Positions 11,101-22,155 of a stretch of 64,000 bases of DNA are shown piece by piece. Source of the DNA: Juglans regia (lineage: Eukaryota; Streptophyta; Magnoliopsida; Fagales; Juglandaceae). A program made the position numbers and the translations under genes. Positions within the stretch are counted from its first letter, which is position 1, and every line of letters begins with the position of its first letter. The stretch is taken from positions 10,011,053 through 10,075,052 of the forward strand of contig NC_049905.1 of assembly GCF_001411555.2 (NCBI RefSeq). Direction: 5' to 3'. The notes under the pieces were generated by a model. It was not told the origin of the DNA. It made no database searches and was given only the letters and a program-made list of their open reading frames with translations.

Positions 11101-14100
11101 TGTATAATTTAAAATTCAAAGGAGTAAGGGTTAAAATACCTTCAACAACACTTTTCCTCTCCGTACACTTTTACGATGGGAGAACTGTTCCTGTAATCTT
11201 CGCCGGAACTAATTTTCTTTTAGCCATTTTATAATTATTCAATTGTTCCTTGGCAAGCATGGGCTTCCTAAAACACTTATTGATAGAAACAAAGGTGTTT
11301 GTTCTATCGTTGGATGGAGGAAGCCATTTTCGTATCACTGATAGGAGTAGGAAGGTCAAGGAGATGGTGCTCAGCCTTGCTAGTGCTCATTGGCTGGTGA
11401 ATTTGGTGGAAGAGTGCTCACTATCGCGACGAGACCAAGCTTCTACTTGCTCGTAGGCATGCTAACGCTTTTGGGCATTACTTGGAAGTTGCAGACCACT
11501 GATCTCGAGAGGTACAAAAGGAGAGGGTTGGAAGAGTTTTCCACGGAGATGAAGCTTGCTTTGTCCATGCCTATTTTGGCATACAAGGCTCCAGTGATAG
11601 ACAAGGGAAAGGCAATGGGGAGGTAGGTTAAGTCATATGCCAAGGCCGCGTTGGGTGACACAGGGAAAAGGGTGGCAATGCCCAGTGGTATGGGCCACTC
11701 CTTGGCGTTACAGCAAAACGAAATGGACAGAACAAGAGGCATAGCAGTAGAATGTACCAATAATGCAAAGATGGTTGGTCGATGTGAGGTACTGGAAAAA
11801 GGGAGTGGAGGTCTGTCTTGTGCCTGTCGGTGCGAAAGTGGGATGCATGGGATCTTGTTCGGGATGACTTTTCGTGAAAGAAGAGATTGGTGTTTTGAAG
11901 AAGGCGGTGGAAGCTCTCATCAATAAAGTGGACATGGACATGGGCTTGGGCTTGGGCTTGGGCTTGGGCCATGGGCAAGCCAACGTCCTCTCAGGCCCAA
12001 CAAAGGAAAGGCCAAGATTGGATTGGGCCGGATAGGCCCAACTCGCTCACCCAGAATGAAGTGGAAATTGAAATGGATTGGGCCCTTCCTTTAAAAAGGG
12101 TTCTACATCCACCGCTAGGCCTGATGTGACGCCATTACATTGGTCCAGGGAGACTCAGATCTTTGCGCTGGCTACACTTGGGACTGTTTCCGGCAACACT
12201 TGCTCGGAAAACATAGAGCCGGTGTCTACTAAGCAGCCTATGTTGTTGGCTTTGGACTGTGCATCATCGGGAGAGCCATTGTCTTGTGGGGTGGCACAGA
12301 CCCAAGTGCCGATATCTTCTGGGCTGCCTTCCTTTACCACTACAGCAAAGGTGACGTCCCCTGCATCGAAGATCGAGATGTTGTTTTAGCGCCTGGTAGA
12401 TGAGAGGGCGGCAGTCATTGGGAGATTTGGAGCACAACGGGACTCCACAGAAACTCCCGTTGGTGATCACTGTGCTGACGAACAACCTCTATGCCAACAA
12501 ACGATCTCTGTGCCGTGCAGTTGACTTTTTCGATGCCAGGGAAAGACTTTGTAGCCGAAATACAGTTGCCTATTGATTTTGAGAGCATGACAGCTGCCAA
12601 AGATGATGGGGAAGACATGGAAGGGTCACTGGTTTTATTTGAGTCTAACAGTGGAGGGGAGATACAACAGTTGCCAAAGATGGTGGCTGGAGAGAGGGAG
12701 AATACAGGGAGGGGCAAATCTATTGTTGAGGTGGAAGAACCCATTCCTCTAAACTCCTTTCATCCCATTGTATCAGATTGGGTAATTCAGAAAGCTTTGG
12801 AGATAAAACACTGTATTGGGGTTACATGTGATGGTTTTGAAGATGAATTCATGGCATTACTTAAGCAATAGAGACTGGGTATGCACAATCCAAACCTGAT
12901 TCCTCCTTTAATTTGGGTAAAAAAAGAGAACTCAAGAGGCTTACGTGGGCCATGAATGATGATGGTGGGGAGAAGAGCTCTAACTGGGGGCGTCCCAAGA
13001 GGAGGGTAAAGATTGGGGGTGACAATATATGATACGATGTATGAACCCAATATAAACATGAACACGATATGAAATTAGTGGGTTTGGGTTTGATGTTAAT
13101 GGGTTGATCCGTTAAGATACGATTTATAAACAGGTCATTAATGGGTTAACCTGCTTAACACGAAACCAACCCATTATGACCCGTTTAGATTTTACTCGCA
13201 ATCACAATTTTATTATGGTTGAATTGTAATATTGGTATTTTTCAATATGCTTATGTTTTTATTGTTGAGATTATAATTTTGAACCTATACTCATATTTGT
13301 TAATATTGAAATTGTAATATTGATTTTATTATAAATTAAAATATGAAAATATTGATATTTTTTATTAGTGGGTAGTCTAGATATTGTGGCTACTAATAAA
13401 TACATATTTTAATTTTTATGTGAAATTATGTTAATCAGGTCAAATGAGTTATGCGGATTAGTTCAACCCATTTACATGAAACGGGTTGAAATGAGTCATG
13501 CTGTGTTGATTAATTTCTAATTAATTATTAAATGGGTCAAAACAGGTGACACGACATGACCCGTTATTTAAATGGTTCGTGTTAGAGTTTAAAGATCTGA
13601 CACGTTTAGCTTAACGGGTTGGGTTCAGGTTGAGCCATATAGTCAAATATCCAATGACTAGACTCAACACGAACGCGACTCGCTAATATGAATTGTCACC
13701 CCTAGTAAAGATGGTTGCTATATGGAGCCAAAAATAATATCATGGAATGTAAGGGGGTTGAATGTGCATAAAAAACGGCTCCAAATCAGAAATTTACGTT
13801 GCCTATTGAAGGGGGATATTATTTGCCAACAGGAGACTAAGTTGGAATTCATTAAAAGAAGACTAGTCTGAAGTTTGTGGAGAGGGAAACATGTTGGGTG
13901 GTCGTACTTGCCTTCCAAAGGAGCATTTGGTGTCTTCCTAATTATGTTCGATAAAAGGGTGGTGGAAATGGTAGAAGAAGGTGTGGGTGATTTCATTGTG
14001 GCTTGTTCTTTTATGAATTTAGAAGACGGTTTCCAATGGGCATTTGCTGGAGCTTATGGCCCTAACATTGATTCAAAGAGGCCATTGTGGGAAAAATTGC

Positions 14101-17100
14101 TAGGACTTCTTAGTTGGTGGGAGTTACCAAGCTGCATAGGGGGGCGACTTCAGTGTAACTCACTTCTCGAGTTAAAGGTCGGGTGGGTCTCACATCACTC
14201 CTGCCATGAGGGAATTTTTTTTACTTTATTTCAGAACAGGAGGTTATGGATATTCCATTAACTGGAGTTATGTTTACTTAGTCCAACAACCGTGAACTCC
14301 CATCTTGGTTGAGGATTGATAGGTTTTTGTTAACTTTGGATTGGGAGTTACATTTGACGGAATAATTCAAAGAAGATTACCGAGGTTATGTTTTGATCAT
14401 TTCCCTATCATCTTAGACTGTGGAGGCATCCGAGATTGTAGATGGTATTTTAAATTTGAAAATATGTGGCTTAAATCTGACGGTTTGGTAGACAAGGTCA
14501 GGCAATGTTTGTCTTTTTACTGTTTATAAGGCTCTCCAAGCTTCATAATGGCAAGAAAGCTAAAAGCATTGAAACATGAATTTATGCAATGGAATGAATA
14601 AGTTTTTAGCAAAGTGATTCAACAAAGGAGCTCTCTTTTAGAGGAGTTACAGGGTTTAGTGGGCGAGGAGGAGGCAAGAACTCTCTCTGAATCAGAGAGA
14701 AGTCGCAAGAGTCAGGTAGTCACAGAACTCGAAAGAGTAACATTGATGGTAGAGATCTCTTGGAGACAAAAATCAAGGGCATTCTGGCTTAAGGAGGGAG
14801 ACAAGTGCACGAAGTTCCTCCCCAAGCCTCCCCATCCTCACCGAGTTTTATACGGCACTGTATTTCATACACATGACCGAGGGTACCATAGATAAGATGA
14901 ACTGGAGCTCCTCCAAGAAAGGTAAGAGTCACTGTCAGATCACTCCACCCAGTTTTAATAGCCCTGGTACAATCGTGTTCCCATGGAAGAGTGTATGGAC
15001 AACATCATTGGACATGTGTATGGACAACATCCTTCGAAGGCAGCTTCTTTTATATGGACAACATCATTGGACAATATTCTCACCACAAATAATTTAAGGA
15101 AACATTGGGTAATGGTGTTGGACTGATATTGTATGTGTAAGAAGAATGGTGAATGAGTAGATCTGCTTTTACACTACAAGGTGGCCAGGACCATGTGGGA
15201 TGATTTTTTTGCGAGAATTGGACTTGCATGGGTCATGTCTCTTAGATTGGTGAATTTCCTAGCAAGCTGGAGAGGCCTCAGGGGTAACTCACAAGTGGCA
15301 TCAATCTGGAAAATGGTTTCTATATGTATGTGTTGGTGTATCGGGCGGGAGAAAATAATAGAAGTTTGGAAGATTGTGAGAGAACAATGGAGGAGCCGAA
15401 AGTTTTCTTTTTTAAATCATTGTTCTCATGGGCGGGGGCTATTGTTTGTAATGGGCTTAAATGTCCATGATTTTCTTCTTTCTATTGTAAACTCTAGTTA
15501 TTTACTTCTCATATATACTCCCTGCATACTTGGGCTTTGCCTACTTTTATGAATAAAACTTCTTGATTACCTATAAAAAAAAAATAATTCAAAATTCACC
15601 AAGGCTAATCTTGAGCAACCTCCAAGCATTGATAATGATTAAACCTGTCAATATGTTGAAGTGGCAATTCATAGCCCCAATGTTACCCTGATTTAGTATA
15701 GTAAAAGCACTCTTATTGGATTATGCAAATGCAAATCCAATGTAGGGTTTGGCTAATAGAGTCCCAAAATGTGTTGCATTGGATTATGCAAATGGAAAAA
15801 TGGATGACTTTTTGCTACAGTATATTAGTTCTTTGGGTCATTTGATAGTCATTATAGCATGACCAAAGGGAATAAAAAATATTTTTTTCCTTGCATGCTC
15901 TCTCTCTTCCCTTAGTTTTGGCTTCTACAGAACTCTCGTTTTTTTTTTCAATTTCTTCCCACGTGTTCTTCCTCTCCAACAGCACTTGTGTTTATCTGTC
16001 CTTTTTTTTTTCCCCTTTATTTTCCCTGTTGCATTAATAGCAGTAATTGTTAAATCCAATTTTTTCCCTATAGCATTAAGAGCATTAATTGTTGTATAAT
16101 GAATGATTGTATTAATTTTCCAATTAATGTTTGTATCATGAATGGTTGTATACTCCAAGTCTCATATTGTATAACATTAATATTTTCTTGTAGGTCTTAA
16201 TTTAGAAAAAAAATTAATAGAACAAAAAAAATTGAAAAAAAATATTATTAAATTTATAATATTTTATTATTATTTTGACTAATAGATAGATAATCCAATG
16301 TGGAATTAAGTTTTGAGTGGAATAGCCAAACGCAAAATCATATCATATTATGCAAATTTTATATTTGCATTTGCATAATCTAATGCTAATTCTCTAAAAT
16401 GGTGAATGGGATCCCACACTGCTTTGGAAGCAGAAGTTCTTGCCCTTTATAATGATTTCAAGGGCTCCAATTGTAACATTGACAAGTCATTTTGGAGTAT
16501 GAGCCTAGATGTGACTTGGGCCTTCATTGAGTCATTACAAATGGTATCGAAACCAATTATAACCAAAAGTGTAGGACTTGAGCCATGTCACATATGATGG
16601 GATGGCCTAATGACGATGCAAGGGGGAAGATTGTAATACCCCGGATTAAGTATAGGAAGGTGGTGAATGGAGATCCCACGTTGCTTGGAAATGAGAAGTT
16701 CTTGCCTTGTAAGGGGCTCAATTTGTAATATTGATAAGTACTTCTAAAAAAAAAATTGTAATATTGGTAAGTCTTTTGGAGTTTGGGCCTAGATGTGGCT
16801 TCTTTGGGCTGTTATACCCAATTTTGATGAGCTAGTGTGACTCTGCCTCCATTCCAAATCAGAATATAATACTATACTTGTTTCTAAGATCCTATGTTAG
16901 TTAAACGATAGTTTTATATCAACTAACATGATAACCAAAACAAATGATGCTGGGACATCATAAGATATGAGGGTCAGAATAATGGTGCTGGTAATTTCAT
17001 TTTATGAAAACAATGCATGATTTTAGTGCTAATCTAAATGATATGATGCTGTACAGAAAGTGTTGTGATAATGATTTTGATATGATGACTGCAACTAATG

Positions 17101-18079
17101 ATGATGTAATATTCCAAGTAAAATTCATGATACTTTGAAGTGGATAGTGAATTAGTGATGGTATTGATGGATATAGCTGCAGTGGCTCTTGACGACTATA
17201 AAGGACAGGGGGCTGTTATAATACCTGTGATATGGCAACATTGCTATCTAGAGTTATTAACGAAAAGGTGGTGGTAATGATGATGATATAGGTCATAGTG
17301 AAAGTTGTGTTAGCAGCAATGCTGAAAATGTGATGAATATTTCCTGGCTGTCATTCAGCGCAGAGCTTTTGTTTGACCATTTTAATGATCTGTCGCTTGG
17401 ATCTAGCAAACTACTTTGGGTTCCAGAAATAGGTTTAGGCTTCCAGATTTTTTATATGGCAATTTTCATTTCTAGCTTTGGCAAATGATGACGCACTCAT
17501 GGGAGTTGAATGCTTGATTTCACATATCACCCCATCCTCATGGAAGCAAAATTTCTGTGAGGCCTTGGCCATCTTCTGGCTCATTATCATTAGACTGGAA
17601 ATGATTTTCTAAACAGCTTCTGAATGTTATAGCAACATATTGTAGCAATTTATTGTATTAGACTACTGTAATGGGATGTAGAGGTTCAAGCTTCCAAGTT
17701 TCTATTTCCCAATTTATTGTAATCATATTGTCGTTCATTCCCCCCCCCCCGGGGGCATCATCGTTCCACAATGAAACGAGTTGAATTCTTATGTTGAAGC
17801 CCAGCAGACATAATCTTCTTCTGTGTTACTTACAGTACTTGTTTGAGTTATAACTTGAGCCAAGTGAAGTCATTTAGCGCTACATAGTAAATTCTAGGCT
17901 GATTATTAATTTGAGTTTTTCATTGAAAGGGATTCCTGCAACAGTGATGTCTGACTTTCATTTGTGTACTGTAATAATTATCAGGACCGAGGAACGTCGA
18001 ATCACTGAAAAATTTCGTTTTAGAAGAAGCTGAGAAGGCAGCAACGAAAGCACAGTTTGGCAGTGATAAAGAATTGTAG
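8106..18079 (+). CDS. PDIL5-1: Protein disulfide isomerase-like 5-1 (single thioredoxin domain)
   Basis: Four coding exons join in frame: 8106-8219, 8500-8558, 8683-8858 and 17985-18079 (147 aa). Residues 1 to about 25 are a signal peptide ([14 protein letters not shown]). One thioredoxin fold follows, with [12 protein letters not shown] placing the redox CxxC (CKHC) at 55-58 and the cis-proline of SYPTF at about 101. The length and the CKHC motif match the plant PDIL5-1 group (Arabidopsis At1g07960, about 146 aa), small ER oxidoreductases that form or isomerise disulfides in secretory proteins. The C-terminus DKEL is not a canonical KDEL or HDEL signal. Intron 3 is 9.1 kb and full of transposons, while introns 1 and 2 are short. 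A further noncoding 3' UTR exon is possible: TTTAAG|GTAGGA follows the stop and GTGGTGCAG|TGTGGGG lies at about 18267. Confidence 0.9.
10487..10548. repeat. Short direct tandem duplication
   Basis: The phrase ACATCTAGGGGCTCAAAATT followed by CCCTA occurs twice in a row with a unit of about 31 bp, just upstream of the TRIM. It could be a slippage product or a remnant of an earlier insertion. Confidence 0.7.
10588..11032 (+). mobile_element. TRIM retroelement, copy 1 (two LTRs, PBS, PPT)
   Basis: Two direct repeats of about 172 bp, 10588-10760 and 10860-11032, share TGTGATAC(T/C)CCATA at the start, GATGTATGAGATCT, CTTTATAATGAT, a GGAGTATG-like block and a (G/C)GTTACA end. Immediately after the first lies TAGTATCAGAGTC (10763-10775), a slightly decayed primer-binding site for initiator tRNA-Met (consensus TGGTATCAGAGC). 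Immediately before the second lies a purine tract AAAGGGGAGG (10849-10858). The internal region is only about 100 bp and has no ORF, which fits a terminal-repeat retrotransposon in miniature. The flanks GCTTA and ATTTA are not a good target duplication, so the copy is old. Confidence 0.8.
11940..11970. repeat. (GGGCTT)n hexanucleotide repeat
   Basis: About five tandem copies of GGGCTT lie in the LINE ORF1 region. They produce Lys-Pro and Gln-Ala repeats in shadow ORFs on the other strand, which were not called. Confidence 0.8.
13014..13704. mobile_element. Non-autonomous hAT element inside the LINE
   Basis: A 691-bp insertion separates LINE ORF1 from the endonuclease. A perfect 8-bp duplication GTAAAGAT flanks it (13006-13013 and 13705-13712). 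The ends are inverted: TGGGGGTGACAATAT at the left, and TAGGGGTGACAATT as the reverse complement of the right end. The interior has many copies of short words such as GGGTTGA, GACCCGT and AACGGGT in both orientations, likely subterminal transposase-binding repeats. No ORF is present. A partial relative lies at 49600-49855. Confidence 0.9.
16396..16817 (+). mobile_element. TRIM retroelement, copy 2 (5' truncated)
   Basis: It is the same family as the element at 10588. The first LTR (about 16396-16540) lacks its first 30 or so bases. It is followed by the PBS-like AATGGTATCGAAACC (16540-16554), an internal block shared with copy 1 (GTGTAGGACTT, AGCCATG, CACATATGATGG, GGCCTAATG), a purine tract AAGGGGGAAGA (16620-16630) and a second LTR (16632-16817, starting TGTAATACCCC). 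The second LTR contains an internal duplication of TTGTAATATTG(A/G)TAAGT around an A-run. Confidence 0.75.
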
Positions 18080-19556
18080 TGATGTTTAAGGTAGGAACTT
18101 CATTAACTTTTCTTTGCTGTACCATACAAAAAAGGGCTTGGAATCCCTAGTAAAATTTTGAGGATGAAATTATTCTTGATAAACAAAATCTCTAGCTGTC
18201 ACTCCAGCGATTTATTTTCCAATTATCACTTGGAATGGTTTGACATTTAAATACTTTGTTGTGGTGCAGTGTGGGGTATTCCTACATGGACAAGAAGGGC
18301 CATTTGCTCTTTACAGCAGTGGACGTTTATGGGCTCTCCAGCTCAGTGATCATTTTGTGGGTTCTAGCAGTTTTTTTAAAGAAAAACATTACCCCATTTT
18401 TGTACTTTTGATCAGAATTTGTCTAATCTGGAAGACAACCAACTTAGAATTAGTATTGAGGGCAAAGAGAATTAGTTTGTATTGATGAACTTTGAATCTC
18501 ATTTTAACTTGTTCTTGGTAAATTTTTGCTATGTACATTTATAATTACGGCATCAAATGGTTTTTGTCAATCGAAATTACCATATTTCCAAGATTTAGTT
18601 ATCTGCATATGGAATTTAATTTGGTTATCGCTTACAAAGTTTGTTCTAGTTGTTTCAGAAAAGAGTGATACGGTTGTAGGCTCTGTTTGGATATAGAAAC
18701 AGTTTCATTTAATTTCATCTTATCATTACAATTTTGTCAAATTCTTTTATAAAATATAATAAATAATTTAAAATAATAATAATATTTTATTCAACTTTCA
18801 TTTAAAACTATCTCCTCCGACTTCACTATCAATTGGGTCTTAATGGTTTCCAGTAATCAAAACTAACTTCGAGGCATATTAGGCTCACTGGAGAAGGGAA
18901 GGGTGGGAGGATAAAGTAGAGCAGAACCATTTCAGTTTCAGTCTCTGAACATAATTAAACAAAAAAAGGTGTAAACCCCATGAGGATGATAGAAGAATAC
19001 TAGGCATTACGTCCATCTTTTGCTTGTCAACGATCCAAATAAGTCCTTCACTGTGAGGCAAGTCCCCATTCCCCGTGCCTGATGTCAAAACAATTTCTAC
19101 TGAGCAATGTTGTTCTTTGTTTTGGATTTTGTTGCCTTCAATCACACTTGTTAATCCGACAAATTTTAAATAGTTTCATATGTGATTTAGTTAAAAAGAA
19201 AGTTACAATCAGAACAAATATTGCCATTCTCCCACCAGTGCTGTAGAGAAAACAAGGAAATATAGAAAACACCCACCAATCACCAATGAATTATGGAAGT
19301 GAAACATGCAACAACTAAACTAAGAGCCAAGAAAACCAACAAATACAATAGAAAGCAAGAGCACTTTGAATTGCGAGATGGAGGTTTAGCACCCAGAAGA
19401 CATCTAACTGCTCAAGTTTCAATAACCCCCTTCATCCTCAAAATCAATGCTAGAGAACTGTGATAAAAACTTAAAGCTGCCTCAAAACTACCAAAATGAC
19501 GAAACCAAAATTGCAAAAGAGTAGAATCAAAGGTATAGACAAAACAAGTCTAAGTA
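18080..19556. other. PDIL5-1 3' flank with MITE, no gene
   Basis: This holds the probable 3' UTR of PDIL5-1 to about 18500, a family I MITE (18678-18835) and AT-rich sequence. The 86-codon minus-strand ORF at 18885-19145 has no recognisable domain and is not called. Confidence 0.4.
18678..18835. mobile_element. MITE family I copy
   Basis: It starts GGCTCTGTTTGGATATAGAA and carries the family body on the opposite strand (ATTACAATTTTGTCAAATT, AATAATATTTTATTCAACTT, TCATTTAAAACTATCTC). It ends near CTTCACTATCAATT, a decayed TIR. Confidence 0.55.
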
Positions 19557-20310
19557 TTATAGATCTGAGAAGCACATTTCAATTTCCAACTTTGCTGCGG
19601 ACTTGGGAACTTTGCACCTGAAGGATCCTTTCTTCTCAACCACTCTTGATGACAACAAAAGCCAAGTTCTGACGCATTTCCCTTGCAGCAAAACAACCAA
19701 GTGGTGGGTACCCAGAGAGAGGCTGTCAATCTTAGTTGAGAGCTCAGCAAACATCACAGCAATGTGAGAGGTGTGACTGTTGAGCACTGGAGCATAACCC
19801 ATCACCTATCTGACCAAGGTTGTTCATGATGATGCCCAGGGATGTAAATTTCGAGTTCACATTGAAGCCAATGATGTCACGAGGAAGGGCGTCAGAGCCT
19901 CATGGAGCATCTCCACTTACCTAACTTCAGTTGTCAGCCCATTGGGGCCAATGGTCACATTCATTCTAGGCTAGAGGATACCAGTCTCCACACATCGAAT
20001 AGGGACAGTTCCAATGCCAACATCTTGTAGACATTCTAAAGTGGAGATAGACGGGGCTTGTCTAAGGCTCTTGGATCATGTGACTCATATCAAGAGCCAC
20101 AAGAAGGTTGGGACCCTTGTACCAGTCAAGCTTTGGTTGACCTCTCAACCATGTTGTCAACCTCAAAAGCAGAGATGGGGGGGAGGGGGGGACCAAGGGG
20201 ATCTTCTCAGGGTTGTACTAATCCTCTTCAAATAGGATGAGACTTCCTTGACTATTTCAATCATACCTCACCTTGGAAAATTTTGGGGTTGTGGCATCCA
20301 TCTACATAAG
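19557..20310 (-). pseudogene. Elongation factor 1-alpha (eEF1A) pseudogene
   Basis: On the minus strand, broken frames spell the C-terminal part of eEF1A in order: DATTPKF then SKVRYD (about 20300), SYLK-like, TGTRVP for the WYKGPTLL region, [56 protein letters not shown], and near the end [16 protein letters not shown]. This covers roughly residues 150-445 of a protein of about 447 aa and lacks the GTP-binding N-terminus. Multiple frameshifts and stops make it non-functional. Whether it is a truncated retrocopy or a gene fragment is undecided; no poly(A) tail or target duplication was noticed at the 3' side. Confidence 0.85.
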
Positions 20311-20829
20311 AGTTAGCAGAAGCAACATGATACATATTCAACCTTAAAACAAATGAAAATGAGAAGGAACAAAAAATTAATATGATCAACTTTAAAAATT
20401 TGGACAAACTCCTTAAGTTTTTTTTTTAGATTTTCAATTTTATTCTTTGATCAAGTCCTAAGTTGCTGGCAGACATATTTGGTTATGTATACATGATGAA
20501 ACAGCAAACTAAACCCACAATAAAAAAACTCTTACACAAACACAAGTTCAAACATGTTTTGTTAAGAATCTAGGTTATAAAAAATGAAATAATGTTGCTT
20601 CATTAAGTTTCAATAGTCACAAGAACTTGCTGCAACTATTTCTGACGACCTAATAAGAACTTATGCAAAAGGAGATTTGACAAAGCTCTGTTCCAGCAGC
20701 TTACCCACACAACCTCTCAAAAACAGCATATAGAGCACACTCGTTCTATGATAACTACAAAGAAGTTCCAATCAACTCTCAATCCAAAGTAGATATAGAT
20801 CATTTATAACCATTAAAGATAACCGGTGC

Positions 20830-22155
20830 TCAGTACCTGAACTGATTTTTGCCAATTGAATTTCCAAAGTCATCTTCGAGCACATGTTGAAGCTTCTTGC
20901 AAGTATCCCCATCCACAAGGTCTTTTTCTTGAAACTCCTTCAACAACCTCATGGCCTCTCCGACCCTTCCTCGTCTGCAGATCTCATCCAAGACAGTCCG
21001 GTAAGTAATGAAATCAACTGACCTCTGCCTTTCACTCATCTCCCGTAGGTACCTCACTGCCTCGTCAACCTCTCCACCAAGAGCCAAAGCATTAACGAGC
21101 GAATTGTATGATTTATTACTTGGAAGAAACCCTTTTCCCTTCATTTCATCACACAACTGTTTTGCATTATTTGTTCGGCCTTGAACGCATAACCCATGGA
21201 TCAAATAATCATAGGAAAATGAGTTGGGCAAACATTTATACACAGGACCCATCTGATGAAATATCCTTAGAGCATCATTAACATGAAGAGAAAGCACATA
21301 ACCCTTTATCATGGAATTCATAGAAAAAATGTCAGGTTCAATCCCATCATTTACCATCTGCCTAAACAAGCATCTAATAGTCTCCATATACATGTGGTTT
21401 ATATAAGAATTATTTCCCCGACTCAAGAATGCCGCAAAAAGAAGATTATAGGTTCTAACCGAAGGCCTGCAATCCAAATTTTTGCTATTCCTCATGTGAT
21501 TAAATATATTGACTGCTCGAGTCAGCTTCCGTGCCTCTGTGAAAAAATAGATGATGGTATTGTAAAGAGCCTCTGAACCAACATATGGAAGAGCAAGCAC
21601 TTGGTTTACAACATCATCCATTTCTTGGTACATTCTTGCCGCACCAAGCTTCTTTATTGTAGTGTGATAAGTGCAAACTTCATGTCTAAACCTACGCTGT
21701 TGTGACGCCCAATTGTACAACTCCAGGCACACTTTAGGATCTCGTTGGAAGGTTATGACATTGCAAAGCTCTTCGGCAGTGAACCTCGGGGGAAGTTTGG
21801 AAACCGCATGCTGAAATTGTGCCTCATTGAGAGGGGCTTCAGCATTAGATTTTGCTCTCTTACACTCTCTCCTTCTAAAAGATCTCGATGGGGTTTTAGT
21901 GGAGTACCCTAAATTCAAGGAAACGCGCGCATGTAGGCATAGAATTCCATTTGAAGCTACTCTGGCATGTGGGCCAACTTGGGTCTGATTCAAAAGGTGT
22001 ATATGCTTCAAGGTTAGGTTACTGGGAATCGCATAATTAGAGAAGTTTCTTGAATGTGGCCTAAAATGGTTAGATCGGTTTCTAGAAAATATCGGACTGG
22101 TTGAATTTCTGCCCGAGCAAGGATAGTTCTTGCAATTTCTACGAATAAGAAACAT
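20830..22155 (-). CDS. Pentatricopeptide repeat protein, probably mitochondrial
   Basis: A single intronless ORF of 441 codons. Residues 1 to about 100 are rich in Arg, Ser and Asn with very few acidic residues until KSNAEA, as expected of a mitochondrial presequence. Residues 110-190 hold a conserved pre-repeat region (QFQHAVSKLPPRFTAEELC, VCLELYNWASQQRRFRHEVC). Degenerate P-class PPR motifs follow: about 197-225 (YNTIIYFFTEARKLTRAVNI), 234-275, 277-312 (SMNSMIKGYVLSLHVNDALR), 313-348 (YDYLIHGLCVQGRTNNAKQL), 349-383 (YNSLVNALALGGEVDEAVRY) and 384-419 (TYRTVLDEICRRGRVGEAMR). No E, DYW or SMR domain is seen. P-class PPR proteins bind organelle RNA. It resembles my recollection of Arabidopsis At3g25210, which would need a search. 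RNA targets are unknown. Confidence 0.9.
   Translation of the reverse strand: MFLIRRNCKNYPCSGRNSTSPIFSRNRSNHFRPHSRNFSNYAIPSNLTLKHIHLLNQTQVGPHARVASNGILCLHARVSLNLGYSTKTPSRSFRRRECKRAKSNAEAPLNEAQFQHAVSKLPPRFTAEELCNVITFQRDPKVCLELYNWASQQRRFRHEVCTYHTTIKKLGAARMYQEMDDVVNQVLALPYVGSEALYNTIIYFFTEARKLTRAVNIFNHMRNSKNLDCRPSVRTYNLLFAAFLSRGNNSYINHMYMETIRCLFRQMVNDGIEPDIFSMNSMIKGYVLSLHVNDALRIFHQMGPVYKCLPNSFSYDYLIHGLCVQGRTNNAKQLCDEMKGKGFLPSNKSYNSLVNALALGGEVDEAVRYLREMSERQRSVDFITYRTVLDEICRRGRVGEAMRLLKEFQEKDLVDGDTCKKLQHVLEDDFGNSIGKNQFRY

Larger units (their letters stand above)
11119..15583 (+). mobile_element. Degenerate L1-type LINE in PDIL5-1 intron 3
   Basis: Read on the plus strand, in order: an ORF1-like region (about 11270-11480; [18 protein letters not shown], then in another frame [18 protein letters not shown]); further broken ORF1 sequence to about 12870; the start of the APE endonuclease ([14 protein letters not shown] at 13721, then [14 protein letters not shown] and AFAGAYGP); the linker [20 protein letters not shown] (about 14760-14820); and a C-terminal zf-RVT-like region ([10 protein letters not shown] then [12 protein letters not shown], 15130-15240). 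Most of the reverse transcriptase is missing. The 3' end is an AAAAAAAAAA tail. A 15-bp target duplication with one mismatch flanks it (11104-11118 and 15584-15598, ATAATTYAAAATTCA). Many frameshifts and stops show it is inactive. Confidence 0.85.
8859..17984 (+). other. Giant transposon-loaded intron 3 of PDIL5-1
   Basis: Donor AAG|GTAACT at 8859 and acceptor AATTATCAG at 17984 bound a 9.1-kb intron. The codon is split 1/2 and joins as G|GA, giving [10 protein letters not shown]. It contains, in order, unrecognised AT-rich DNA (8860-10480), a short tandem duplication, a TRIM (10588-11032), a LINE with an hAT insertion (11119-15583), more unrecognised DNA (15600-16390, carrying a GGATTATGCAAATGCAAATC-like inverted motif near both ends of 15715-16380, possibly another MITE), a second TRIM (16396-16817), and plain sequence to the acceptor. 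Confidence 0.8.

Noticed and set aside
11628..11983. Minus-strand ORFs with Gln-Ala and Lys-Pro repeats
   Set aside because: They are produced by the GGGCTT hexanucleotide run and lie antisense to the LINE ORF1 remnant.
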